DNA of 64,000 bases from Streptomyces finlayi (GCF_014216315.1 NZ_CP045702.1:5084001-5148000); one strand, 5' to 3'. Counted from the stretch's first letter, positions 34,610 to 42,424 are shown. Numbers and translations: made by a program. The notes: generated by a model from the letters alone, not told the origin.

Positions 34610-35748
34610 CGATTCGGCTCCCACAGGGCCCGTACGAACCCCGGGCCACCCCGCTCGACCTCGCCCCCGGCAAGGCCGCGCTCACCTCCCGTACGGTCTT
34701 CTCCGCCGCCCATGTCGTCGCCGATCCGTACGCCGACATCAGCCCGGACGCACCGGCCGCCGTCGACTGGGACGCCACCCTCGCCTTCCGCCGCCACCTC
34801 TGGTCGCACGGCCTGGGAGTCGCCGAGGCCATGGACACCGCCCAGCGCGGCATGGGCCTGGACTGGGCGGGCGCCTCGGAGCTGATCCGCCGCTCGGCGG
34901 CCGAGGCCAAGGCCGTCGGCGGGCAGATCGCCTGCGGAGTGGGCACCGACCAGCTCACCGGACCCGCGACCCTCGCCGAGGTGCGCGCGGCGTACGAGGA
35001 GCAGCTCGCGCTGGTCGAGGAGAGCGGCGCCCAGGCCATCCTGATGGCCTCCCGCGCCCTGGCGGCGGTGGCGAAGGGGCCCGAGGACTACCTGGAGACG
35101 TACGCCCATCTCCTGCGCCAGGCCACGGAGCCGGTCGTCCTGCACTGGCTCGGCCCGATGTTCGATCCCGCGCTGGAGGGCTACTGGGGCAGCACCGACC
35201 TCGACGCCGCCACCGACACCTTCCTCAAGGTCATCGCCGAACACCCCGACAAGGTCGACGGCATCAAGATCTCGCTCCTGGACGCCGAGCGTGAGATCGA
35301 TGTCCGCCGCCGTCTCCCTGGCGGAGTGCGGTGCTACACCGGCGACGACTTCAACTACCCGGAGCTGATCGCGGGCGACGAGCGGGGCTTCAGTCACGCA
35401 CTGCTCGGCATCTTCGACCCGCTGGGCCCGCTGGCCGCGCACGCGGTACGGGTCCTGGACACCGGTGACACGGAAGGCTTCCGCGAACTCCTCGACCCCA
35501 CGGTCGAGTTGTCCCGGCATCTGTTCCGGACGCCGACCCGCTTCTACAAGACGGGTGTCGTCTTCCTGGCCTGGCTCGCCGGGCACCAGGAGCACTTCAC
35601 GATGGTCGGCGGCCTGCAGTCCGCGCGCTCACTGCCGCACCTGGCGAAGGCGTACGAACTCGCGGACCGACTGGGCCTGTTCCCCGATCCGCAGCTGGCC
35701 GAATCCCGGATGCGCGCGCTGCTGACGGTCCAGGGAGGTTCCCGATGA
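34606..35748 (+). CDS. DUF993 family protein, dihydrodipicolinate-synthase-like TIM barrel
   Basis: A 380-residue protein. The barrel-like sequence includes AMDTAQRGMGLDW near residue 75 and, further on, VVLHWLGPMF, DGIKISLLDAE, and CYTGDDFNYPELI, as in DUF993 proteins. The Lys in DGIKIS is placed like the Schiff-base Lys of class I aldolases, but this is an inference. GTG overlaps the preceding TGA (GTGA), so translation is coupled. It probably acts as an aldolase or hydrolase on the product of the oxidoreductase. Confidence 0.75.
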   Translation: MTIRLPQGPYEPRATPLDLAPGKAALTSRTVFSAAHVVADPYADISPDAPAAVDWDATLAFRRHLWSHGLGVAEAMDTAQRGMGLDWAGASELIRRSAAEAKAVGGQIACGVGTDQLTGPATLAEVRAAYEEQLALVEESGAQAILMASRALAAVAKGPEDYLETYAHLLRQATEPVVLHWLGPMFDPALEGYWGSTDLDAATDTFLKVIAEHPDKVDGIKISLLDAEREIDVRRRLPGGVRCYTGDDFNYPELIAGDERGFSHALLGIFDPLGPLAAHAVRVLDTGDTEGFRELLDPTVELSRHLFRTPTRFYKTGVVFLAWLAGHQEHFTMVGGLQSARSLPHLAKAYELADRLGLFPDPQLAESRMRALLTVQGGSR

Positions 35749-36575
35749 GCGATCTCACCCGGTTGAGCATCAACCAGGAGACCATCAAACAGTGGTCCCT
35801 GCCCGAGCTGGCGGAGGGCTGCGTCAAGGCGGGCATCGACAAGGTGGGCCTGTGGCGGGCCCCCGTCCAGGAGTACGGGGTGGAGCGCACCGCCCGCCTG
35901 CTGGGTGACGCGGGCCTCTCCGTCACGAGCCTCTGCCGGGGTGGGTTCTTCACCGCGACCGACCCGGCCGAACGGGCCCGCGCCCTGGACGACAACCGGG
36001 CGGCGGTGGACGAGGCGGCCGGCCTGTCCACCGACACCCTGGTCCTGGTCTCCGGCGGCCTCCCGGCCGGCAGCCGGGACCTGTACGGCGCCCGCGAGCG
36101 CATCGCGGACGCCCTCGCCGAACTGGCCCCGTACGCGGCCGAGCGCGGCGTACGCCTGGCCGTCGAACCGCTGCACCCGATGTTCGCGTCGGACCGCTGC
36201 GTCGTCTCCACGCTGTCCCAGGCCCTGGACATCGCGGAGCGCTTCCCCGCCGAGCAGGTCGGGGTGGTCGTCGACACCTACCACGTCTGGTGGGACGACC
36301 AGGCTCCCGCCCAGATCGCCCGTGCGGGCGCGGGCGGACGCATCCATTCCTTCCAGCTCGCGGACTGGATCACTCCCCTTCCGGCGGGGGTCCTGCTGGG
36401 CCGGGGCCAACTGGGCGAGGGGAGCGTGGACTTCCGCGCGTTCAGGCAGCAGGTCGAGGCGGCGGGCTTCGCCGGACCGATCGAGGTGGAGATCTTCAAC
36501 GAGTCCCTGTGGGCCCGCGACGGCGCCGAGGTGCTCGCCGAAGTGGCCGCCCGGTACCAGGAACACGCCTGCTGA
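35745..36575 (+). CDS. sugar phosphate isomerase/epimerase
   Basis: A 276-residue TIM-barrel enzyme of the xylose isomerase-like family. Metal-ligand regions are AVEPLHPMF near residue 142, VVDTYHVWW near 178, HSFQLADW near 205 and EVEIFNE near 247. Its ATG overlaps the DUF993 stop (ATGA). It is the last gene of the LacI-controlled operon and is followed by a small hairpin (36581-36595) and a stronger terminator at 36726-36749. Confidence 0.83.
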   Translation: MSDLTRLSINQETIKQWSLPELAEGCVKAGIDKVGLWRAPVQEYGVERTARLLGDAGLSVTSLCRGGFFTATDPAERARALDDNRAAVDEAAGLSTDTLVLVSGGLPAGSRDLYGARERIADALAELAPYAAERGVRLAVEPLHPMFASDRCVVSTLSQALDIAERFPAEQVGVVVDTYHVWWDDQAPAQIARAGAGGRIHSFQLADWITPLPAGVLLGRGQLGEGSVDFRAFRQQVEAAGFAGPIEVEIFNESLWARDGAEVLAEVAARYQEHAC

Positions 36576-36665
36576 GAGCTCTGGGAGAGTCCCAGGAACG
36601 ATCAAGGTAAAGAGATCGCAAAGGGGTGCAACCTTTACGTACCCCGCCTGGTCGTACTCGGCGTC

Positions 36666-36692
36666 GGGGCTTCTGGGGAGGGGTCCGGGGGG
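36666..36692 (+). other. potential G-quadruplex-forming stretch
   Basis: Four runs of G (36666-36669, 36675-36678, 36680-36683, 36687-36692) are separated by loops of 5, 1 and 3 bases on the plus strand. This fits the standard intramolecular quadruplex pattern with four or more G per run. It lies in the non-coding 453-base gap between the isomerase and the Septu-like ATPase. Confidence 0.55.
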
Positions 36693-36725
36693 ACGGGTAG
36701 ACCCGACGGGGAGGGGAAAGCGAGG

Positions 36726-36749
36726 GGGTCCGGTCGAGAGACCGGGCCC
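36726..36749. terminator. terminator downstream of the LacI-controlled operon
   Basis: GGGTCCGGTC (36726-36735) pairs with GACCGGGCCC (36740-36749) around a GAGA tetraloop, with one G-U wobble, and is followed by a pyrimidine-rich stretch. It is a good factor-independent terminator. It is 151 bases after the operon's stop. Confidence 0.65.
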
Positions 36750-36820
36750 GTTCCGCTTTCCGTCCGCTTTTCCGGTGCGGGAGGAGCCAGGGGCCTGAAC
36801 CGGGCGGTGGCCCGCCCGGG

Positions 36821-36995
36821 GACGTGAGGCAGTTATCCCTGACCTGATCAGCCTGATCAGCCTGATCCGTTACGAGCTTGGCGCGGACAGTGAGCTCCGT
36901 CCGTACCGTACGGTGTCGAGGAGCGTTTCGAGGGCTGGCTGCTGCGGCAGGAGGCACTGGGCGGCGAGGTCCCGGCCGATGCGGAACCCGAATAG
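36821..36995 (+). pseudogene. frameshifted tail of another type I restriction subunit HsdR
   Basis: Translation in one frame gives REAVIPDLISLIRYELGADS and ELRPYRT. After a frameshift near 36912-36916 it continues VEERFEGWLLRQEALGGEV and ends at TAG 36993-36995. From memory this is the pattern at the extreme C-terminus of DEAD-type HsdR proteins of the EcoEI_R_C kind. No upstream helicase or nuclease part is present. It differs from the DUF3387 fragment in island 1, so two separate restriction loci seem to have decayed in this window. Three 9-base repeats of CCTGATCAG run within it. Confidence 0.5.
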
Positions 36996-37028
36996 ACCCG
37001 CCCCCTACACCGGACGGAACCGACAGCC

Positions 37029-38414
37029 ATGTACGTCTCCCGCGTGCACGTCGAGAACATCAAATCGTTCAGTGGTCCGCGCGTCGTCGACCTGACGCTC
37101 ACCCGCCCGGACGGTTCTCACGCCGGCTGGACGGTCCTCGCGGGACGGAACGGAGCGGGAAAGACGACACTGCTTCGGGCACTGGCCCTGAGCCTGAGCG
37201 GACCGGTGGCGGCGCGGGGCCTGGTCCAGAGCTTCGACAACTGGGTCACGCGGGGGGCGGACTCGGGCACTGCCGAGGCAGAAGTCGTCAGGGACGCGGT
37301 CTTCGACAGGTTCACTGCCTCCGGGCGAACCCAGAACCGCTTCTGGACAGGCATGCGATGGACATCCCCCGGCGACGGTGTCGGAGGACAGAGGACGGTC
37401 CAGCCGGCCCTGGAAGAAGTCAGGTACAAGCCCAGAGCGAAGAGTGCCCAGCGCGGCCCGTGGGCCGACAATCCGGTGGGCTGGTTCTGCGCCGCGTACG
37501 GGCCCTTCCGACGCATGGCCGGGGGCTCGGGCGAGGTGCAGCGTCTGATGCTGGCCTCCGGCCCGGTGGCCCGCCAGGCGAGCCTGTTCCACGAGGATGC
37601 CTCATTGGCCGAAGGGGTCGGCTGGCTGAGAGAGCAGCATCTACGCGCGCTCGAAGGCAGGGAGGGTGCCGCAGAGCTGAAGGCAGCGGCGCTCTCCGTT
37701 CTGGGAGACGAACTCCTTCCCGACGGCTATCGCGTCGAGGACGTCGACTCGGAGGGGCTGTGGGTCACACGCGACGGGCACCGCTACCCCTTGCGCGAGA
37801 TGAGCGACGGGTTCCGCACGGTGGCCGCGCTCGTGGTCGACCTGCTGAAGCAGATCCACGACGCTTTCGGCGACGAGGCCTTCGGCGGAAGGGGAGGCGG
37901 ACCCAGCCCTCTCCAGGTTCCCGGCGTCGTGATCATCGACGAGATCGACGCCCACCTCCACGTCACCTGGCAGCGCCGCATCGGCCCCTGGCTGACCACG
38001 CACTTCCCCAACATCCAGTTCATCGTCACGACCCACAGCCCGTACATCTGCCAGGCCGCCGATCCCGGCGGCCTGATCCGCCTGCCGGGCGTGGACGAGG
38101 ATGCCGCGCCCGATGTCGTACCGGAGGACCTGTACGAGCGAGTGGTCTACGGCAGCGGTGACGATGCGGTGCTCTCCGACCTCTTCGGTCTCGACACCCC
38201 GTACTCCGAGCGGGCCGAGCATGTCCGTGCCGAGTTCGTTGCACTGGAGTCCAAGGTGTACGAGGGGGATACGTCACCGGACACGGTCGAGCGATACAAG
38301 AAGCTCAAGGACCTGCTCACCAGCTCCCCGACGGCACGTGTCCACGAGATGTCCGCCCACCTCCACCGCATTGCCGAGGAGATCGGAGACGGAGAGGGCG
38401 GCGGGACGGAGTGA
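37029..38414 (+). CDS. AAA ATPase of a Septu-like defence system (PtuA-like)
   Basis: A 461-residue ATPase. The N-terminus MYVSRVHVENIKSF starts a RecF/SMC-like domain. Walker A is GRNGAGKTT near residue 41. Walker B and H-loop come late: VVIIDEIDAHLHVTWQRRI then FIVTTHSPYICQ. Before these come the signature-like LREMSDGFRT. Its stop overlaps the HNH gene (GTGA), the arrangement of Septu (PtuA-PtuB), in which the ATPase controls an HNH nuclease. Retron-associated ATPase-HNH pairs are similar, but I see no reverse transcriptase here. Confidence 0.82.
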   Translation: MYVSRVHVENIKSFSGPRVVDLTLTRPDGSHAGWTVLAGRNGAGKTTLLRALALSLSGPVAARGLVQSFDNWVTRGADSGTAEAEVVRDAVFDRFTASGRTQNRFWTGMRWTSPGDGVGGQRTVQPALEEVRYKPRAKSAQRGPWADNPVGWFCAAYGPFRRMAGGSGEVQRLMLASGPVARQASLFHEDASLAEGVGWLREQHLRALEGREGAAELKAAALSVLGDELLPDGYRVEDVDSEGLWVTRDGHRYPLREMSDGFRTVAALVVDLLKQIHDAFGDEAFGGRGGGPSPLQVPGVVIIDEIDAHLHVTWQRRIGPWLTTHFPNIQFIVTTHSPYICQAADPGGLIRLPGVDEDAAPDVVPEDLYERVVYGSGDDAVLSDLFGLDTPYSERAEHVRAEFVALESKVYEGDTSPDTVERYKKLKDLLTSSPTARVHEMSAHLHRIAEEIGDGEGGGTE

Positions 38415-39169
38415 TCCGGCTACATCGCACCGATCTGCCACCGGACACGGCGACAGGCCTCAAGACGTACACCGAGCAGATCGAGCAGACCGCCGAGGGC
38501 GCCCGCAAGGTCAAGGCAGCCCGCTTGTGGGCCCACACCACCGTCCGCCGACGTGTCCGCGACGGCCTCCTGGCCACCCTCGCCGACATGGCGCCCGGCC
38601 ACCAGCGCTGCATGTACTGCGGCGACAACCAGGGCACGGACATCGATCACTTCGAGCCGAAGAGCCTCGCTCCGGTGCGTACCTTCGAGTGGCTCAACCA
38701 CTTGCTGGCCTGTGCGTACTGCAACAGCAACCAGAAGCGGAACGCCTTTCCTCGATCCGAAGGGGACGGCAGCCCGCTCCTTGTCGACCCCACCCTCCAG
38801 GACCCACTGGATCACTTGCGGTTGGTCCTGCCGCTGTGCACGTACAAAGGGCTGACGCCCCAAGGCGAGGCGTGCATAGACGTGTTCGGACTCAACTCAC
38901 GCGGTGTCCTCGTCCATGGGCGCAGAACGGCCTACGCCACCGCCAAGCAGTCGGTCGAGCTGTGGCACATCGCCACGGACCGGGGACAGCACAGCAAGGC
39001 GGCGGAGGTCGCCCGAGTGGCCTGGGACCGCCCGCTCGCGGACGTCCTGGCGGGGATGTTCCACCAGTCCGGCCATCCGGCCGCGGAGCTGCTGTTCAGC
39101 GGTGAGGAGGAGACCCTTGGGCTCCTACGTGATCCGGCCCTGCGCGGAGCATTTCTGGCTCGCGCGTGA
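38411..39169 (+). CDS. HNH endonuclease of a Septu-like system (PtuB-like)
   Basis: A 252-residue HNH nuclease. The HNH core is at about residues 70-115: CMYCGDNQGTDIDHFEPKS then CAYCNSNQKRN, with two CxxC zinc-binding pairs, the metal-binding Asp-His and the closing Asn. The N-terminus IRLHRTDLPPDTATGLKTY resembles PtuB proteins. It is translationally coupled to the ATPase. Together they should cut phage or host nucleic acid upon infection. That activity is known of the family and not shown here. Confidence 0.83.
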   Translation: MIRLHRTDLPPDTATGLKTYTEQIEQTAEGARKVKAARLWAHTTVRRRVRDGLLATLADMAPGHQRCMYCGDNQGTDIDHFEPKSLAPVRTFEWLNHLLACAYCNSNQKRNAFPRSEGDGSPLLVDPTLQDPLDHLRLVLPLCTYKGLTPQGEACIDVFGLNSRGVLVHGRRTAYATAKQSVELWHIATDRGQHSKAAEVARVAWDRPLADVLAGMFHQSGHPAAELLFSGEEETLGLLRDPALRGAFLARA

Positions 39170-39224
39170 CACCGGCCTGGCGACCCTGACTGCTGTGAGG
39201 ACGAGTTCGCCGGGGCGCGTGTGA

Positions 39225-39449
39225 TCAGGTAATGAGGTGCCCGTCCTTGACCGCCTCGACGAACGACGACCAGCCGACGGGGGAGAAGATGACGGCGGGG
39301 CCGGTGGGGGCCTTGCTGTCGCGGACGGGGACGGAGGCGTGTCCCTCCGCGACCTCAAGGCACTCCCCTTGACCGCCGCCGCTGTAGCTGGACTTGAACC
39401 ACCCGGTGATGGTGGACGAGTCCGCGACGCTTCGCCTACTGCTGATCAT
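39225..39449 (-). CDS. DUF397 protein
   Basis: A 74-residue DUF397 protein with the normal pattern: GWFKSSYSGGGQGECLEVAE, VPVRDSKAPTGPAVIFSPVGW and SSFVEAVKDG. It is the downstream partner of the XRE gene and overlaps it by 14 bases. I chose ATG at 39449; an upstream in-frame Met at 39479 would lengthen the overlap. Compared with the DUF397 in island 1 it ends normally, shortly after AVK. Confidence 0.9.
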   Translation of the reverse strand: MISSRRSVADSSTITGWFKSSYSGGGQGECLEVAEGHASVPVRDSKAPTGPAVIFSPVGWSSFVEAVKDGHLIT

Positions 39450-40269
39450 GTTCGTGTTCCTCTGCTGCCGCCCGCACAAGGGCCAGTGATTCCTGGTGCG
39501 ACAACGCGTCGCTCAGGGCGAGATCGTAGGCCGTTCGGCTGGATGCCACCAGGCCGGGATCGTCCATCAAGTTGCCTGTCTGGAAGCCTTCAACGTACGC
39601 CACCGGCGCCGAGTCAGCGAAGCTCATAAGCGTCAGTAGGCTCTCCTGAAGCGAGTGGGCCCCCACGCCGAATGGCAGCACGTGCAGCCGTAGCCGTCCG
39701 CTCTCGGCCATGTCCGCGATCTTGTTCAACTGCTGTGCCATGACCTGCGGTCCGCCAACGCACCGCCGAAGTACGGCCTCATCCAGCATCGTCCAGAGAA
39801 CGGGGTGCAGCGGACCGTCGAGGACGCGGGCACGCTCTGTTCGAATGACAACGTCCTTGTCAACCTCTTCCCGCCGGTGGTTGGGCCGGTACGCCTGGAA
39901 GAGTGCACGCGCATAGCCGTCCGTCTGGAGCAGCCCCGGCACGAGCGAGAGCGCGAACTGCTGGATGAGCGTCGCCTGCGTCTCCAGCTCGGCCACGGCC
40001 GCGAAGTGGTCGGCGTACTTCGTGTCCAGGTCCTCCAGCCACCGGGCGAAGAACCCGTCCGTGCTGAGAGCGCGGTCGATCCGCCGCGCGTCCTCCGGGC
40101 TCGGCAGGCGCCGGCCCGCCTCGTAGTGGCTGATCAGCGTGGGCGAGCAGACCACCATCTCGCCCAGGGCCTCCTGTGTCAGCCCAGCCGCGATACGCCG
40201 CAGTTTCAGCTCCTCGCCGTACTTCTCCCGAGGCGTGCGTGCCCTTCGCTTCGTCCCCATGCGTTCCAA
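39436..40269 (-). CDS. XRE family regulator (DUF5753 type) paired with DUF397
   Basis: A 277-residue regulator. The XRE HTH has LKLRRIAAGLTQEALGEMV then SPTLISHYEAGRRLPS, and the DUF5753 region shows IQQFALSLVPGLLQTDGYARALF and LHVLPFGVGAHSLQES, closely like the regulator at 13989-14789. The start may be 40269 or the Met at 40260. The leader upstream contains the same CTGTGA...TCGCTACAG element and hairpin as the first cassette. It faces two small genes on the other strand. Confidence 0.9.
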   Translation of the reverse strand: MERMGTKRRARTPREKYGEELKLRRIAAGLTQEALGEMVVCSPTLISHYEAGRRLPSPEDARRIDRALSTDGFFARWLEDLDTKYADHFAAVAELETQATLIQQFALSLVPGLLQTDGYARALFQAYRPNHRREEVDKDVVIRTERARVLDGPLHPVLWTMLDEAVLRRCVGGPQVMAQQLNKIADMAESGRLRLHVLPFGVGAHSLQESLLTLMSFADSAPVAYVEGFQTGNLMDDPGLVASSRTAYDLALSDALSHQESLALVRAAAEEHEHDQQ

Positions 40270-40337
40270 CTCCCCGTCTTGACGGACGTGCTGTCATCCC
40301 CGACCCCCTGGCAGCGTAGCGACGCCCGACCCCACTC

Positions 40338-40419
40338 TGTGATGAGTTCGCTACAGAACGCTGCGGCTTTGGCGTCGGAGAGAACGAAACCCCCGCAGCC
40401 GCGGTGAACGGCCCGGGGG
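40338..40419. promoter_or_regulatory. second XRE cassette leader: conserved site and hairpin
   Basis: CTGTGATGAGTTCGCTACAG (40346-40365) and the hairpin CCCCCG...GCCG / CGGC...CGGGGG (40390-40419) match the elements at 14855-14955 in order and near-identical spacing. The first element is a candidate XRE operator or promoter, and the hairpin a candidate attenuator ahead of the divergent gene at 40448. Confidence 0.6.
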
Positions 40420-40447
40420 CACGGCCCCCTGAGAAAGCAGGCTGACA

Positions 40448-40792
40448 TTGACGCACGCTATCGCCCGACTCCTCGAGCCGCTGCTGCGGCTCCTGCTCCC
40501 AAGCGGTAAGCGGCGACGGCCGCCGACCCTGTCCACCGACGTGTATCCGTACTCCTGCCCCTACGTAGGCGGGCCGACCGCGTACCGCACCGGTGAGCGT
40601 CCCCCGCGAGGAGAAGACAGCCCACTCGTCCGTCCCTACCTCGTCGCGCACGAGCGACAACTGGCCGAGGAAGCGGCCCGGATGGCTGCCGAAGAGCGAC
40701 GCCGACGTGCGCGCCGGCGAACGCTGTGGCTCGCCGTGCACGGGGTGGACGTCGGACCCCGGTTCATCCACGGAGTCGAGGTCGCCGCGTGA
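40448..40792 (+). CDS. small conserved Streptomyces protein of unknown function
   Basis: A 114-residue protein starting MTHAIARLLEPLLRLLLPSG, with a short hydrophobic N-terminal helix, a Tyr/Pro-rich middle (DVYPYSCPYVGGPTAYRTGE) and a very basic region (EERRRRARRRTLWLAVHG). Proteins of this kind are often found next to XRE-DUF397 pairs in Streptomyces (from memory). TTG at 40448 is the apparent start. It overlaps the next gene by 4 bases (GTGA). No function is assigned. Confidence 0.65.
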   Translation: MTHAIARLLEPLLRLLLPSGKRRRPPTLSTDVYPYSCPYVGGPTAYRTGERPPRGEDSPLVRPYLVAHERQLAEEAARMAAEERRRRARRRTLWLAVHGVDVGPRFIHGVEVAA

Positions 40793-41142
40793 ACGGGGAA
40801 AGGCGCGATTCGCACGCGATCAGGCTGCTGCCATGGGCGGGGGCGGAGGGTAAGCCGTGCTACGTCCTCGGTGACGGCACCGGTTACGTCTCCCGGATGG
40901 CTGACGGCGTCGAGAGTGTCCAGCTCGGCATGGCGGGAGACCTGCTCGGCCACGCGGCCGACCTCCTTGCGGACCGGAAGGTCACGGGGGTGGAACTCCA
41001 CTTCCTCGCCAGCCGGTTGAGTGAGTCGTTGCGGGAGGTCGTGCGGGTCGCGGAGAGCCGGGGTTCGCGGTTGAGCGCGACGGGACGCGATCCGGACAGG
41101 AACTGGCCGCAACATCGAGAACCGGACAGGGACAACCGGTGA
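40789..41142 (+). CDS. small conserved protein of unknown function
   Basis: A 117-residue protein starting MNGERRDSHAIRLLPWAG and continuing KPCYVLGDGTGYVSRMADGV and VQLGMAGDLLGHAADLLAD. It looks like a soluble helical protein. GTG at 40789 overlaps the preceding stop, so the two are coupled and form a unit divergent from the XRE gene. Their place next to the cassette leader suggests they are the natural partners that the cassette in island 1 lacks. Confidence 0.7.
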   Translation: MNGERRDSHAIRLLPWAGAEGKPCYVLGDGTGYVSRMADGVESVQLGMAGDLLGHAADLLADRKVTGVELHFLASRLSESLREVVRVAESRGSRLSATGRDPDRNWPQHREPDRDNR

Positions 41143-41161
41143 GTCGGTCACTTGCTTGACG

Positions 41162-41229
41162 AGCCCCCGGACTGTCACCAAACCTGTTCACGCAGCTCAG
41201 CTCAGCGAACATGTGACAGTACGGGGGCT
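41162..41229. promoter_or_regulatory. 17-bp inverted repeat ahead of the HEPN gene
   Basis: AGCCCCCGGACTGTCAC (41162-41178) pairs with GTGACAGTACGGGGGCT (41213-41229) with a single mismatch; inside it TGTTC pairs with GAACA. The right arm ends 6 bases before the ATG, so its GGGGG run would be masked if the RNA folds. It could be an operator, a translational switch, or the ends of a small lost element. Confidence 0.65.
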
Positions 41230-41235
41230 TACCGG

Positions 41236-41889
41236 ATGGCCATTCCCAGGCCGAACACCAGCCAGTTCGAGGCGTTCACCACGAACCTCGCCTACGCCCG
41301 CAAGATGGTGGACGCGGGGCGGTATCTGGCCCCGTTCCAGCCGGGGACGGTCGATGTCGACGACTTCTACCGTGCCGCATGGGTGCAGGCCGTGGCGGCC
41401 ATCGACCACTGGTTCCACGAGGAGCTCTTCCGACGCGTGGCCGAACTGGCCGCCAAGGACAGCCCTGAGATGCCACTCCAGCTCCGCAACTACGAGATCC
41501 CTCTGCACCGGGTCGAGGCCGTGCAGCGTGGTGATGTCACGCTTGCCGACGTGGTCGTCGAGCACGTCAAGGAGAGGTGGGGCAACGCCTCACTCCAGAA
41601 TCCGCGCGCCATCTCCGATGTACTGAGGCTCGTGACGGAGAAGAACATCTGGCAGGGCGCAGCCGCGCAGATCAACAGCTGGCAGGGCGGTCGCACCGCG
41701 TACACGGACAAGACGCTGAAGGCGCAGTTCATGAGCATCACCACCCGCCGCAACAAGATCGCGCACGACGCGGATCTGGTGGCCGGGGACCTCAAGCAGC
41801 GGCGCCCCATCACCGAGCCCGACGTGACGGACGCGATCAACTGGATCGACCGCATCGCCCTCGCCATGGCGCACGTACTCGACGAGTAG
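41236..41889 (+). CDS. HEPN-domain protein (RiboL-PSP-HEPN type), probable ribonuclease toxin
   Basis: A 217-residue protein. It begins MAIPRPNTSQFEAFTTNLAY and contains a near-C-terminal RRNKIAHDAD at about residue 170, which is the Rx4-6H HEPN ribonuclease motif. Upstream, WVQAVAAIDHWFHEELFRRV is the typical first helix of RiboL-PSP-HEPN proteins. Such proteins occur in defence and conflict systems. No obvious MNT antitoxin is adjacent, so control may come from the long inverted repeat. Toxicity is an inference from the motif. Confidence 0.72.
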   Translation: MAIPRPNTSQFEAFTTNLAYARKMVDAGRYLAPFQPGTVDVDDFYRAAWVQAVAAIDHWFHEELFRRVAELAAKDSPEMPLQLRNYEIPLHRVEAVQRGDVTLADVVVEHVKERWGNASLQNPRAISDVLRLVTEKNIWQGAAAQINSWQGGRTAYTDKTLKAQFMSITTRRNKIAHDADLVAGDLKQRRPITEPDVTDAINWIDRIALAMAHVLDE

Positions 41890-41899
41890 GCAAGGTTCG

Positions 41900-42424
41900 C
41901 TACGAGTTCTCCGGGGCGAAGTCCTGGCCGAAGCGGTAGCCGCGCAGGCAGTAGTCGAAGCCGGACTCGGCGAAGAGGTCCGCGTCCTTGCTGCGGCAGT
42001 ACTCCGCCAGGCCCTCGGACACGTGCCAGTGCGTGCCGTCGTACCAGAACACGCCGCCCGCGTAGTGAATCGTCCGGCCCGTCGCGGAGTCCGTGAGGTT
42101 CAGCGACTCGTAGTTCTCGGGACGGTCGCGGACCAGGGCGACGAGTGATTCGGGGACGCCGTCGTAGAGGGACTCCTGGAGGGCGAAATCCTCCTCGGCG
42201 TACAGATTCAGATCCGACTCGTGGTCGAACGTCAGCAGCAGTACACGGCCGTCTTCCGCGAAGTACCAGACCGCGGACTGACCGCCGCGGTCGTTCCAGG
42301 CCAGCCGGTGTGCGCCGGGCACCGTCACCGGTTCGACCTCGGCGAGCCGGTCCATGACGGTCGCACGGCGCCGCACTGCAGGGAGGGGTGTCGCTGCCAG
42401 GGCGTCCCACGTCGCGTTACTCAT
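41900..42424 (-). CDS. hypothetical protein
   Basis: A 174-residue soluble protein. I chose ATG at 42424 (MSNATWDALAATPLPAVRRR) over an upstream Met at 42484. It is acidic, with aromatic-rich segments such as WYFAEDGRVLLLTFDHESDL and HYAGGVFWYDGTHWHVSEGL, reminiscent of SMI1/immunity-like proteins, but I do not recognise the family. It is convergent with the HEPN gene, 10 bases away. Whether it counters the HEPN protein is untested. Confidence 0.65.
   Translation of the reverse strand: MSNATWDALAATPLPAVRRRATVMDRLAEVEPVTVPGAHRLAWNDRGGQSAVWYFAEDGRVLLLTFDHESDLNLYAEEDFALQESLYDGVPESLVALVRDRPENYESLNLTDSATGRTIHYAGGVFWYDGTHWHVSEGLAEYCRSKDADLFAESGFDYCLRGYRFGQDFAPENS

Noticed and set aside
37029..39169. 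Retron with ATPase-HNH effectors
   Set aside because: No reverse transcriptase gene or msr-msd-like RNA is seen beside the pair.
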